From: Denitratisoma oestradiolicum
Lineage (GTDB): Bacteria > Pseudomonadota > Gammaproteobacteria > Burkholderiales > Rhodocyclaceae
DNA: 64,000 bases
Direction of reading: 5' to 3'
Assembly: GCF_902813185.1 (NCBI RefSeq)
Contig: NZ_LR778301.1
Location: forward strand, 1,984,001-2,048,000
How positions within the stretch are numbered: the stretch's first letter is position 1; each line of letters starts with the position of its first letter. This document shows positions 52,755-61,945 of the stretch, one piece after another. The translations under genes and the position numbers were made by a program. The notes under the pieces are model-generated. The model searched no databases and was not told where the DNA came from. It saw only the letters and a list, made by a program, of their open reading frames with translations.

Positions 52755-52849
52755 CTTGACGAGGCGATGAACGCATTGCGCTTTGGACAAAAAAAGCTAT
52801 TTGCATTCTGAGGCTGGAAACCAGGTATCAACGGCACCCTGGAACTGAG

Positions 52850-52917
52850 CCGTTTTGTGCAAGACAGGGTTGCCTGACACCGAAACCCGACGGCCCGTTA
52901 CGTGCAATATAGGGTTG
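52850..52917 (+). repeat. Imperfect 23-bp direct repeat at the backbone/cargo junction
   Basis: Copies at 52850-52872 and 52895-52917 match at 19 of 23 positions (core GTGCAAnAnAGGGTTG). They lie in the gene-free gap (52715-53005) between the element's regulators and the chlorine-metabolism genes. They could be recombinase or regulator binding sites. Confidence 0.45.
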
Positions 52918-53005
52918 GGCGATGAAAGGCCAATGACGGCAATGCAGTGTTTACCTTCACTGGCGGGCCTGAAATGACGATGCCTTGAGCGGCGGCTTAC
53001 TGAGT

Positions 53006-53737
53006 CTACCCGCCGTTCCAGCAGGTAGAATTGGGGTCAGGTGGCGGTCCGGGCTCGGCCAGCGGTCGCTCAGCCTTCGAAAACCTGGCTGCCTCTATGG
53101 CAGCACTACTTCCCGCCCACCATCTGTACCCAAGATTCTTCGCGCGATCTGCTTGCGGCTGCCACCCCCACCATGCACGCAAGCCCAGCAGGGTAAGGAG
53201 GATCACGGCATAGATCACTGGCTGCGTTGTGTCAGCCTTAACCATCCACCGGTAGTGCAGCACGGCGACGACTCCTATCAGGTAGACCGTGCGATGTAGG
53301 GCTTGCCAACGCCAGCCACCTAGACGGCGCACCATGGCGTTGGTCGATGTCGCCCCCAGCGACACCAGCAGCGTGAAAGCGCACATACCGGCGGTGATGA
53401 AGGGACGTTTGACGATGTCCTTCAGAATCGCGTCCCAGTCGAAGAACTGGTCAAACCAGAGGTAGGTGGTGAGATGCAGACAAGCGTAGAAGAAGCAGAA
53501 CAAACCCAGCATACGGCGCAGCCGCGGCAGCCACGACCATCCCGTCAGCCGCCGCAGCGGCGTGATCGTCAGTGTAACTAGCAAGAAGTTCAGCGCCCAG
53601 ATACCCATACCGCGCGTGACGGCTTCTATCGGGTTGGCCCCAAGCATGTCGCGCATGAAGCCTACAACATACCCGACCAGCGGCAACAGACTGACCACTA
53701 AGAGGGTTGCTTTCGCCCATGCAATACGGCGATCCAT
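53006..53737 (-). CDS. msrQ: MsrQ, heme-b membrane subunit of methionine sulfoxide reductase (YedZ)
   Basis: 243 aa from ATG 53737, overlapping the msrP stop by one base; the frame's longer opening to 54001 lies inside msrP. About six hydrophobic segments with conserved His in CLHLTTYLWF and ALHRTVYLIGVVAVLHYRW, the heme-binding positions. MsrQ passes electrons from the quinone pool or flavin to MsrP, which reduces methionine sulfoxide in periplasmic proteins. In Azospira the yedY1/yedZ1 pair repairs hypochlorite damage beside the (per)chlorate genes, matching this location. Confidence 0.88.
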   Translation of the reverse strand: MDRRIAWAKATLLVVSLLPLVGYVVGFMRDMLGANPIEAVTRGMGIWALNFLLVTLTITPLRRLTGWSWLPRLRRMLGLFCFFYACLHLTTYLWFDQFFDWDAILKDIVKRPFITAGMCAFTLLVSLGATSTNAMVRRLGGWRWQALHRTVYLIGVVAVLHYRWMVKADTTQPVIYAVILLTLLGLRAWWGWQPQADRAKNLGYRWWAGSSAAIEAARFSKAERPLAEPGPPPDPNSTCWNGG

Positions 53738-54675
53738 CAGAAGTTCTTCCGCAGATCCATGCCGGCATAGAGCTGGCTGACCTGGTCGGCATAGCCATTG
53801 AACAGGCGCGTCTTCCGCTTGAGGAATTCCCCCAGCCGCCGTTCTGTCGCCTGGCTCCAGCGCCGGTGGTCCACTTCTGGATTGACGTTGGAATAGAAAC
53901 CGTATTCCTGCGGCCCGGCCTTCATCCACGCAGTGCGCGGTTCCTGATCGGTGAAACGGACGAGCACGATGGACTTCGCGCTCTTGAAACCGTATTTCCA
54001 CGGCACGACTATGCGTATCGGCGCGCCGTTCTGGTTAGGTAGCACAGCACCGTAAAGGCCTACGCAGGCGATTGCGAGAGGGTGGTTGGCCTCATCGAGA
54101 CGCAGCCCCTCGACGTAGGGGAAGTCGATCAGCCTTTGGCGCACACCCGGCATCGCCTCGGGCTGGACGTCGGTGTAGAACTCAACGTACTTTGCGCTGC
54201 TCAGCGGCTCTACCTGCTTGAGCAGTACCGACAGCGGGAAGCCGACCCAGGGGATAACCATGCTCCAGCCCTCTACGCAGCGCAGACGGTAGATGCGCTC
54301 TTCCAGCGGAGCCAACCGCATGATGTCCTCGATGGCCAGGATCTTGGGCTTGCGCACGAGGCCATCCAGGGTCACCGCCCAGGGCGTCGTGCGCATCTTG
54401 CCTGCAATGGGCGCGGGGTCTTCCTTTCCACTTCCAAATTCGTAGTAATTGTTGTAGCTGGTGACGTGTTGGTTTGGCGTGAGCGACTCATTGGTCGAGA
54501 AGCTGCTCTTGCTCGCAACTGCGAGACTCGTGGCTACCGGCGCCGCTTGAGCTGCGGGCAGCAGCAGTCCGGCAGTGGCGCCTGCGGCAAGACGAAGGAA
54601 CTCACGCCGCTGCTCGAATATCTTCTGTGGGGTAATTTCAGAAGGTAAGACATCTGCGGGAAACTTGATCAACAT
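53737..54675 (-). CDS. msrP: MsrP, periplasmic molybdenum methionine sulfoxide reductase (YedY)
   Basis: 312 aa. A Tat signal ([24 protein letters not shown]) exports it folded. Mo-cofactor residues are recognisable: [14 protein letters not shown] and the Cys ligand in [17 protein letters not shown]. The C-terminal half carries the Arg-rich [16 protein letters not shown] and [14 protein letters not shown] typical of the family. It reduces methionine sulfoxide made by hypochlorite. It sits in a five-gene leftward operon sigF-nrsF-DUF1223-msrP-msrQ and should be induced with it. Confidence 0.9.
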   Translation of the reverse strand: MLIKFPADVLPSEITPQKIFEQRREFLRLAAGATAGLLLPAAQAAPVATSLAVASKSSFSTNESLTPNQHVTSYNNYYEFGSGKEDPAPIAGKMRTTPWAVTLDGLVRKPKILAIEDIMRLAPLEERIYRLRCVEGWSMVIPWVGFPLSVLLKQVEPLSSAKYVEFYTDVQPEAMPGVRQRLIDFPYVEGLRLDEANHPLAIACVGLYGAVLPNQNGAPIRIVVPWKYGFKSAKSIVLVRFTDQEPRTAWMKAGPQEYGFYSNVNPEVDHRRWSQATERRLGEFLKRKTRLFNGYADQVSQLYAGMDLRKNF

Positions 54676-54707
54676 GGCTAGTCTTTCTTAGATTCGTACC
54701 GAAAGTG

Positions 54708-55499
54708 CTAACGCACAAGGCGACACGATCCGGTACTTACAGCCTGCAAAACCCGGCCACTATGGCGATCCTGCACGAAAGCAGCAACACCGAGTTGTGC
54801 GACCTGCCAGCCAGGATCGATGCTTAATTCCCTTTTCTCGTTAATCCGACCTCCCGGCATTGGCAATGGCCCAACCAGTGTCCGCACGACGTGATCGTGG
54901 TGCAGGGTCGTGCCTTGGTTCTCGCCAGCGCTCACCGTCGAGACAATCTGGTTTTCGGTAACGGCGAGAACCAGTTCTAGTCCTTCTGCACTCGCCGGCG
55001 CGGTAGCCTCGGTGCTGATGGTCAGTAGGCCTGGGCGCGACAGCGAGGCACTGATTGTGATACGGACCGCAGCCGTCTGGGCGTTGATGCGGCGAATCTC
55101 CGCCGCAATACCACCGTGCCAATCCCGCACCTCACTGCCGGAAACGAAAAAGTGCGGCGTGAAGACGCCGCGGTGGCCATTCCACCCGACAAGTCGCGAC
55201 TGCCGACCAGCAAATGCCTGCTGCGCAAAGATGTCCTTCCATCCGATGTAGTCCCAGTAGGGCACATGCAGCGCCAGAGGGACGATCGAACCGGGTCGAT
55301 TACGCGCGCCGGCGGCCTCGCGCAGCCACGCATCTGCGGGCGGACAGCTTGAGCATCCTTCCGACGTGTAGAGTTCAATGAGCGCCGCCGTCTGCGCTCC
55401 ACTGGATGCGCTACAGGTCTGCGCGTCTGCTGCGCCAACCACAAACTGAAGCGCTACGGCGGCAAGCAACGCGGCATGCCGGCGATAGAGTCTTACCAC
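54708..55499 (-). CDS. DUF1223 thioredoxin-like exported protein
   Basis: 263 aa from GTG 55499, which overlaps the nrsF stop; the frame opens to 55757 but that part lies inside nrsF. The N-terminus is a signal peptide (RRHAALLAAVALQFVVGAADA). The thioredoxin-like motif YTSEGCSSCPPADAWL carries a CxxC pair, and the rest follows DUF1223 (GIAAEIRRINAQTAAVRI). A periplasmic thiol-redox or chaperone role is likely. Its place inside the hypochlorite-response operon implies a part in oxidative repair, but no reaction is established for the family. Confidence 0.8.
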   Translation of the reverse strand: MVRLYRRHAALLAAVALQFVVGAADAQTCSASSGAQTAALIELYTSEGCSSCPPADAWLREAAGARNRPGSIVPLALHVPYWDYIGWKDIFAQQAFAGRQSRLVGWNGHRGVFTPHFFVSGSEVRDWHGGIAAEIRRINAQTAAVRITISASLSRPGLLTISTEATAPASAEGLELVLAVTENQIVSTVSAGENQGTTLHHDHVVRTLVGPLPMPGGRINEKRELSIDPGWQVAQLGVAAFVQDRHSGRVLQAVSTGSCRLVR

Positions 55500-56134
55500 C
55501 GCAACAAGCGACGCCCAACCGATGCGCCGACACCGACGGGGACGAGAATGCCCAGCAAATACCAAGTGCCAATAAACGGGGCTTCCATTTCCGGGCAATG
55601 CAGGCAATAAACCAATGCGCCGACTGCACCGGAAAACAACCCGGCGGCAGCACCGGCGAGGCGCAGTTGTGTCGGCGCGAGGCCTTGAACCGCCCAAAAT
55701 GTCGTAACGAAAACAGGTACCGACAACATCGTGATTAGGGTCGGGCAGACCATCCACGTCTGGCCTAGGAGCAGACTCAGCCGTTCACCAGGATCGGCAT
55801 TTATCAGGATGAAGGTAATCAACACCCAGATGGCAATAACCGGCAGGCTGATCCCTACAGGAACAAGTCCGAGCCTGGCTCCCGGCCGCGAAAGGCGCAC
55901 CATGGCGAGAAAGCCAGCTATGGCAAGGAATCCGGAGAATCCTACTTTCATCCAGAACTTCGGCAAGGCAAGTGCGGGGAGCAAGTCCGGGCGCAAGCCA
56001 AGAGTGACGAGCATCAGCAGGATCGAGGCGGGTAATCCCCAAAAGATTGCAGTGGAGAAACGACGCTTCGCTTCGTAAGGCTCAACGGCACCCACCCCAG
56101 TTGCCAGCATGGTCACAAGATCATCGGTTCTCAT
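55493..56134 (-). CDS. nrsF: NrsF anti-sigma factor (DUF1109 family)
   Basis: 213 aa with a short cytoplasmic N-terminus ([25 protein letters not shown]) and six transmembrane segments, the last ones containing Cys ([14 protein letters not shown], and WMVCPTLI). In Azospira and Caulobacter, NrsF holds SigF inactive and releases it on oxidant or metal stress; the periplasmic Cys residues are candidates for sensing. It overlaps sigF by 4 nt (ATGA), so sigma and anti-sigma are made in step. Confidence 0.88.
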   Translation of the reverse strand: MRTDDLVTMLATGVGAVEPYEAKRRFSTAIFWGLPASILLMLVTLGLRPDLLPALALPKFWMKVGFSGFLAIAGFLAMVRLSRPGARLGLVPVGISLPVIAIWVLITFILINADPGERLSLLLGQTWMVCPTLITMLSVPVFVTTFWAVQGLAPTQLRLAGAAAGLFSGAVGALVYCLHCPEMEAPFIGTWYLLGILVPVGVGASVGRRLLRW

Positions 56135-56709
56135 GCGCCATCCTTTATCTTTGCTGCGAGTGTTCGCAGCCCCCGGTGCACGCCTACCTTGACTGCCGAT
56201 TCCGACATACCGGTTTTTTGAGCAGTTGCCGCTATCGACAGCCCCTCTAGCTTTGTGTGGATGATAGGCAGGCGTTGCCGTTCTGGCAGTTGGTCGAGCA
56301 GTTTGCCCAGATCGCGCCTTACTTCAGCAGCTTCGTTGTCTGCCGAGGAAAATAAATCGCCCACGTCGTCGAGCGAATCAGTCAGCGAATCGCGATGCTT
56401 ACGCCGACGCAGCAGATCGACCAGCTTGTACTTCGCGATCGCATGGACCCATGAAGTCAGTGGCTGATTTGCATCGTAAGTATGGCGTTGGTTATGCACG
56501 GCCAAAAGAGATTCCTGTACAAGATCCTCAACTTCATTAGACAGATGGGCGAGACGCTTCCTCAGGAAGGCTCGCAAATGAGCGCTGAGCTCCTTTAGAA
56601 ACGCATGGTAGGCATGTGCGTCCCCAGCCAAGCCACGGACCAGAAGACTCTGTAGCCGCTCCTCGCTTTCGCTCAATCGCCCTTCATTGCTAATTCGCTG
56701 CATCGACAC
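56131..56709 (-). CDS. sigF: SigF, ECF sigma factor of the reactive-chlorine response
   Basis: 192 codons from GTG 56709, or 190 from ATG 56703. Region 2 ([40 protein letters not shown]) and region 4 ([41 protein letters not shown]) are clear. It should recruit polymerase to the methionine-repair genes when released by NrsF. Oddity: a perfect GTAACC-N16-CGAA motif on its own strand (56719-56694) covers the start codons, so transcripts from it would begin downstream, and the true start may be a later codon such as TTG at 56676. Confidence 0.88.
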   Translation of the reverse strand: MSMQRISNEGRLSESEERLQSLLVRGLAGDAHAYHAFLKELSAHLRAFLRKRLAHLSNEVEDLVQESLLAVHNQRHTYDANQPLTSWVHAIAKYKLVDLLRRRKHRDSLTDSLDDVGDLFSSADNEAAEVRRDLGKLLDQLPERQRLPIIHTKLEGLSIAATAQKTGMSESAVKVGVHRGLRTLAAKIKDGA

Positions 56710-56719
56710 CCCTGGTTAC
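56694..56719 (-). promoter_or_regulatory. SigF-type promoter motif overlapping the sigF start
   Basis: GTAACC (56719-56714), exactly 16 nt, then CGAA (56697-56694). This is the motif I recall for Caulobacter SigF promoters (GTAACC-N16-CGAA). It points into sigF and its operon, supporting autoregulation. It overlaps the presumed start codons. Confidence 0.6.
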
Positions 56720-56780
56720 ACCAGCAAATAATAAAACTCTCACCCTTTGGCCGATAGCTAAATATATTTGTTCAGCGCTG

Positions 56781-56806
56781 TAACTACTGACCGACTTGCT
56801 GCGAAT
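56781..56806 (+). promoter_or_regulatory. SigF-type promoter motif reading toward mrpX
   Basis: GTAACT (56781-56786), 16 nt, then CGAA (56803-56806); one mismatch to the motif. It points toward mrpX and would leave a leader of about 215 nt. The 320-nt gap (56710-57029) otherwise shows nothing but these divergent sites. Confidence 0.5.
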
Positions 56807-57029
56807 TAGAACATCGACCGCAACAATTCACGTGCCACTCCGGTCCATGGTAAGCGGTTGAGGTATCCACGAAGGGATTGAATCACATGCATTCGCGTGT
56901 CCGCCGCGTATCACGGGCGCTTTCAGGGAAGGCACAGCTTCATCTGATCCGTTGGTATGCATTGTGGAAGCCTTCGATTACCGGCATCTACGTCATTCAA
57001 TCATTCCATCATTCACAAAGGAGTTCTCC

Positions 57030-57290
57030 ATGAGCAGGATCACCGTAGCCATTCTGTCCCTCGGACTTGTATTGGCCAGTACTGCAAGCTTTGCAGAAGA
57101 CACCATGAAGAAGGATGCCATGGCCAAGGACTCCATGATGAAGGAGGACATGGGCAAGAATGGGAAGAAGAATGGCATGAAGAAGGAGGCCATGAGCAAG
57201 GATCACATGGCAAAGGACATGAAGAAGGACGCCATGAAGAAAGATGCCATGGCCAAGGATGGCATGGCCAAAGACGAAATGAAGAAGTAA
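57030..57290 (+). CDS. mrpX: MrpX, periplasmic methionine-rich peptide
   Basis: 86 aa from ATG 57030 with AAAGGAG 6 nt upstream. A signal peptide of about 22 residues (MSRITVAILSLGLVLASTASFA) precedes a mature chain of about 64 residues built almost wholly of Met, Lys, Asp, Ala and Gly in a repeated MKKDAMAKD-like pattern, with 13 Met. In Azospira, MrpX soaks up hypochlorite by methionine oxidation and is renewed by YedY1/MsrP. Its location between the SigF operon and cld fits. The signal peptide resembles that of Cld encoded next. Confidence 0.85.
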   Translation: MSRITVAILSLGLVLASTASFAEDTMKKDAMAKDSMMKEDMGKNGKKNGMKKEAMSKDHMAKDMKKDAMKKDAMAKDGMAKDEMKK

Positions 57291-57319
57291 TCGGTTGCGG
57301 CGTGAAATGAAATCCGTCA

Positions 57320-57337
57320 GGAGGCCGTCTGGCCTCC
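57320..57337 (+). terminator. GC-rich hairpin after mrpX
   Basis: GGAGGCC/GGCCTCC (57320-57326, 57331-57337), a perfect 7-bp stem with a 4-nt loop about 30 nt after mrpX. No T-run follows, so it may act as a Rho-dependent end or a 3' stabiliser. Confidence 0.5.
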
Positions 57338-57403
57338 GACTGATTCTTGCGCAAATAACCGCTTGATCTCCATGCTCGCCACAACGATATAAATCTATAT
57401 GCC

Positions 57404-57429
57404 TTCGTTGAATGAGTGACTTTGGTTAC
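57404..57429 (-). promoter_or_regulatory. SigF-type promoter motif antisense to mrpX
   Basis: GTAACC (57429-57424), 16 nt, then CGAA (57407-57404), a perfect match on the minus strand. It would direct transcription leftward across the mrpX 3' end. No minus-strand gene I believe lies there, so it is an antisense promoter, a relic of an earlier gene order, or chance. Confidence 0.4.
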
Positions 57430-57470
57430 AGCCTCGAAAAAAATAAATCCATTATGCAATTTTCGTTGCC

Positions 57471-57484
57471 TTGATTTATATCAA
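57471..57484. promoter_or_regulatory. FNR/Anr-type site upstream of cld
   Basis: TTGATTTATATCAA is a perfect match to the FNR consensus TTGAT-N4-ATCAA. Its centre lies about 87 nt before the cld ATG. If it sits at -41.5, transcription would start near 57519 and a -10 would fall near 57505-57510 (TTCAAT). This implies anaerobic induction of cld. Confidence 0.8.
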
Positions 57485-57540
57485 CTTTGCGGCGTGTTTT
57501 TTGGTTCAATTTACCGGCCATCCGCATTAGCAACTTTTAA

Positions 57541-58419
<879 letters not shown>

Positions 58420-58430
58420 CACTCCCTCGG

Positions 58431-58474
58431 TCCGGCCGCCGACCGGAACGTCGGCACGGTGGCCGGATGCTTTT
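58431..58474 (+). terminator. Strong hairpin between cld and the reductase genes
   Basis: Outer stem TCCGGCC/GGCCGGA (58431-58437, 58461-58467), inner stem GCCGAC/GTCGGC (58438-58443, 58450-58455), then a short T-run (58471-58474). It could end most cld transcripts and let some read into the reductase genes, keeping cld output above that of the reductase. Confidence 0.6.
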
Positions 58475-58512
58475 CATCCAAGGGACTTATGTAATTCATT
58501 CGGGGAAACATC

Positions 58513-61056
58513 ATGACAATCAGTCGCCGCCAGTTCATCAAGGGCAGCCTGTCCGTTGCCGCTGCCGCCGGACTGCCGTTCTCACTGAATCGTCCGGCCC
58601 TCGCGGCACTCGTCGAGCGCAAGGATAGGCCGTGGGAAGACGGCTATCGCAACCTATTCAAGGGTGAGCGCAAGGTGCGCACCATCAACATGCCGAACTG
58701 CACCGGATCATGCGCCTGGAACGTGATCGTCAAGGACGGCATCGTATTGCGCGTCGAGCAACCGCTGGACTATCCTGACGACGAATACAACCCACGCGGC
58801 TGTATGAAGGGCGCGACCTACCATCGGCGTGTCTATTCCCCGAACCGCGTCAAGTTCCCCATGAAGCGCATCGGCCCGCGTGGCGCCGGCCAGTGGCAAC
58901 GCATCTCCTGGGACGAGGCGCTGGATTTCATCGCCAGCGAGATCAAACGCATCGCCGCGAAATATGGCCAGAACACGATCTGGGTCTACCCGCCTGTACC
59001 GGCCACAGGCATCGTCAAGCAAGGTGCCGGCTTCCGCTTCGCCTCGGTAAACGGCTTTGGTATCGGCACTTTCTACAACTGGTATGGAGACCTGCCGCTA
59101 GCGCATCCGATCACCTGGAACGTGCAAACCGAGGAACACGAGTTTAAGGATCTACTCAACACCAAGTACGCCATCATCTGGGGATCGGACATGTTGCAGA
59201 CGCGCATGCCTGACGCCCACTTCTTTACCGACATACGCGCCAAGGGCGTCAAGCTCGTATATATCGCGCCATACTTCGATCCGACCGCAAGCGCGGTGGA
59301 CGAATGGGTGCGTGTCCGACCGGGCACGGACGGCGCCCTAGCGCTCGGCATGTGCCATGTCGTGGTCAAGCGCGGCCTGACGGACGACAATCATCTGCTC
59401 AAGACCACTAGCGGCCCCCTACTGGTGCGCAACGACAACCAGAAGTACCTTAAGGCGACGGATGTCTTGGCCGACGGCGACGCCAAGGCCTTCATGATCT
59501 GGGACAAGGCCGCCGGCAAGGCCATGCCTGACACCTATTTCAGCGACAAGCCGGCGCTGACCGGCACCTTCGATGTCACCCTCAAGGATGGCAAGAAGGT
59601 CGGCTGCTCCACTGCCCACACGCTACTGCTGAAGAAGCTCGAAGACTACGATCCGAAAACCGTGTCGGAAATCACCGGCGTGCCGGCTGATGTCATCGAG
59701 CGCATTGCGGTCGAATACGCTTCCGCCAAGCCTGCCAGCATCTGGGCCGGTACCGGTATCAACCACTGGTACCACGGTGACCTCATCGGCCGCGCGACCA
59801 TCGAACTAGCCTGCCTGACCGGCAATGTTGGTGTCAACGGCGGTGGCGTCAGTCCCTGGGCCGGGCAGTATCTGATGCGTCTCAATCCAACGGATTACTT
59901 CTTTCCAAAGAAGGAAGGTGGCAAACCGGATGATCGTTATCGCGCCGTGCCGCTCGATACCGCTTATGTGGTCAATGGCCCGACTGAAACCATGGCCAAC
60001 AAGGACAAGCTGTGGCGGCAGATCCGCTGCATCTGGGCGGCCGGCGGTAACCTTCTCGGCGAAGCCTCCGACCAGAGCAACCTGACGCGCAAGGTGTTGC
60101 CGCAGATCGAATTGATCGTTTCACCGGAAATCGAGATGAGCACCACGGCGCAATTGGCCGACATCGTGCTACCGGTGGTGAGTTGGTTCGAACTGCCCTA
60201 CGACATTGCCACCACGCCGTCGCATCCGTATATCCAACTGGCCGAAGGCTCCATCGAGCCGATGTTTGAGGCGAAAACCGATATCGAGATTTACTACGAG
60301 ATGTGTAAGCGCCTCGGTACTGGCGACATCTTCAAGTTCAACCGGCCCGAGCCCGCCATCGAACTCCTGCTCGAAACCGGCGGACCGCAGGTCAAAGGCA
60401 TTACCTTCGAGCGCCTGAAGAAGGAACGTTGTATCAAGGTTAATTTGCCCAGCTCACCGTACGCCTCATTCACCGAGGAAATCCAGGGCAAGAAGAAGTT
60501 CAAGACGGCATCGGGTCGCCAGGAACTCTACAAGGACGAAGACCGCTTCATCCAGTACGGTGAGCAACTACCGGTGCACAAAGAACCCCACGTCGCCACG
60601 CCTTATGGACCTTCCAAGGTGTGGAGCGAAGCCAAGAAAGAACGCAATCCTTTGTACGAAAAGTATCCGATGGTCTATCACGCTCGTCACACCCGCTGGA
60701 GCGTGCATTCGTCATGGCGCACCACCGAGGAGGTTCTAAAGCTCGACGATATCGGTCAGCCGTTGCTGGAACTCAATCCGGTCGATGCCGCCAAGCGCGG
60801 AATCGTTGCCGGAGATTGGGCAACGGCCTACAACGAGCACGGCTTCGTCAAGGCCAAGGTCAAACTGCGTGAATCGGTGCCGCCGGGCGCGGTGCTGATC
60901 TATTTCGGCTGGCAGCGCGACCAGATTCGCGAGGGCCACTGGAACGCGTTGACGCACAACGACATCAACCCCATCCACGAAATCTACTTCATTCCCAACG
61001 TCTGGGGGCCGGTCTCCGGCCACTTCGACAAGTTGTGTGAAGTCAAGAAATCGTAA
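58513..61056 (+). CDS. Type II DMSO-reductase-family molybdoenzyme, catalytic alpha subunit (probable (per)chlorate reductase)
   Basis: 847 aa with a Tat signal (ISRRQFIKGSLSVAAAA), so periplasmic. It belongs to the type II group (Pcr, Clr, Ser, Ddh, NarG). The Mo-ligating Asp is in NWYGDLPLAHPITW (Asp193), preceded by a conserved GIGTFYNWY. The N-terminal Fe-S motif is MPNCTGSCAW...YNPRGCMKG (Cys63, Cys67, Cys97), but the first ligand, usually His four residues before the first Cys, is Asn59. It is shorter than the described PcrA or ClrA (about 910-930 aa). Being directly after cld makes (per)chlorate reduction the likely reaction, but its substrate is not proven. Confidence 0.82.
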   Translation: MTISRRQFIKGSLSVAAAAGLPFSLNRPALAALVERKDRPWEDGYRNLFKGERKVRTINMPNCTGSCAWNVIVKDGIVLRVEQPLDYPDDEYNPRGCMKGATYHRRVYSPNRVKFPMKRIGPRGAGQWQRISWDEALDFIASEIKRIAAKYGQNTIWVYPPVPATGIVKQGAGFRFASVNGFGIGTFYNWYGDLPLAHPITWNVQTEEHEFKDLLNTKYAIIWGSDMLQTRMPDAHFFTDIRAKGVKLVYIAPYFDPTASAVDEWVRVRPGTDGALALGMCHVVVKRGLTDDNHLLKTTSGPLLVRNDNQKYLKATDVLADGDAKAFMIWDKAAGKAMPDTYFSDKPALTGTFDVTLKDGKKVGCSTAHTLLLKKLEDYDPKTVSEITGVPADVIERIAVEYASAKPASIWAGTGINHWYHGDLIGRATIELACLTGNVGVNGGGVSPWAGQYLMRLNPTDYFFPKKEGGKPDDRYRAVPLDTAYVVNGPTETMANKDKLWRQIRCIWAAGGNLLGEASDQSNLTRKVLPQIELIVSPEIEMSTTAQLADIVLPVVSWFELPYDIATTPSHPYIQLAEGSIEPMFEAKTDIEIYYEMCKRLGTGDIFKFNRPEPAIELLLETGGPQVKGITFERLKKERCIKVNLPSSPYASFTEEIQGKKKFKTASGRQELYKDEDRFIQYGEQLPVHKEPHVATPYGPSKVWSEAKKERNPLYEKYPMVYHARHTRWSVHSSWRTTEEVLKLDDIGQPLLELNPVDAAKRGIVAGDWATAYNEHGFVKAKVKLRESVPPGAVLIYFGWQRDQIREGHWNALTHNDINPIHEIYFIPNVWGPVSGHFDKLCEVKKS

Positions 61057-61071
61057 GCAAGGAGAGCCGCC

Positions 61072-61938
61072 ATGTCAGAAAAGCTTTGGCAAAAATACTA
61101 CGGGCAGCCCAACCCGCTCTACGGCAACCGCGTGCAGTTCGGCATGCTGCTTGACCTCAACAAATGCATTGGCTGCCATACCTGCTCCATGTCGTGCAAG
61201 CAGACTTGGACCAACGGCCCCGGCCAGGAAAACATGTTCTGGAACAGCGTCGCCACGCAGCCTTACGGTAAGTATCCGCGCAAGAACGGCAGCAAGAATC
61301 CAGCCGATTGGGACTATCGTTTTTCCAACTTGTACCAGGATACGCCCAAGGGCAAATTCCCCAAGCTCTGGCAGTTCTACTTGCCTCGCCCCTGCAACCA
61401 CTGCTCCAATCCGGCCTGCTTGCCTGCCTGCCCGACACGCTCGATCTACAAGACCGAAGATGGCATCGTGCTCATCGACCAGGACAAGTGCGAAGGCTTC
61501 CAGTACTGCGTCAAGGCTTGCCCCTACGACAAGATCTACTACAACGCGGTGACGAAGAAATCGCAGAAGTGCATGTTCTGCTTCCCGCTCCTGGAAAAGG
61601 GACAGGAACCGCAGTGCGTGAAGACCTGCGTCGGCAAGATCCGTATCTTCGGCAACCTGATGGACCCCGAGAGCACGATCTCGAAAATGATCCGCGATCC
61701 GTCCCTGGGGGTTAAACCCTACGATCCGGAGGTGAACCTGAAGGCGACCCACCGCGTCATCAATCCCATTCAAAGCCGTCAGTACCGGCCCGACTTCGGC
61801 ACCATTCCATCGGTCTGGTACGTGCCGCCGAAGAATGTCCCGCCCGCAGAAGTCGAAAAGTATTTCGGCCTTGCCATGGGTGGGCTGATCGACGAGCCTC
61901 ACCATGTCGAGGCGCCGGTCAAGATGAAGGACATCTAA
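61072..61938 (+). CDS. Iron-sulfur beta subunit of the molybdoenzyme
   Basis: 288 aa with no signal peptide, so it is exported with alpha via the Tat pathway, as in Pcr/Clr. Four Cys groups suit four clusters: NKCIGCHTCSMSCKQTW, CNHCSNPACLPACPTR, CEGFQYCVKACPY and QKCMFC...QCVKTCV. In the third group the second Cys is Phe, as the NarH/Clr-type position carries an aromatic residue, so that cluster is probably [3Fe-4S]. Electrons would pass from the cytochrome to alpha. It is shorter than PcrB/ClrB (about 330 aa). Confidence 0.85.
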   Translation: MSEKLWQKYYGQPNPLYGNRVQFGMLLDLNKCIGCHTCSMSCKQTWTNGPGQENMFWNSVATQPYGKYPRKNGSKNPADWDYRFSNLYQDTPKGKFPKLWQFYLPRPCNHCSNPACLPACPTRSIYKTEDGIVLIDQDKCEGFQYCVKACPYDKIYYNAVTKKSQKCMFCFPLLEKGQEPQCVKTCVGKIRIFGNLMDPESTISKMIRDPSLGVKPYDPEVNLKATHRVINPIQSRQYRPDFGTIPSVWYVPPKNVPPAEVEKYFGLAMGGLIDEPHHVEAPVKMKDI

Positions 61939-61945
61939 CAGGGAT

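Noticed and set aside
56707..56719. The sigF-side GTAACC as part of a start-site RBS
   Set aside because: It is pyrimidine-balanced, not purine-rich, and it is paired at exactly 16 nt with CGAA, which fits a promoter.
57030..57460. 139-aa minus-strand frame opposite mrpX
   Set aside because: It is rich in Pro, Ser, Trp, His and Cys, the reverse complement of a Met/Lys/Asp repeat, so it is a shadow of mrpX.
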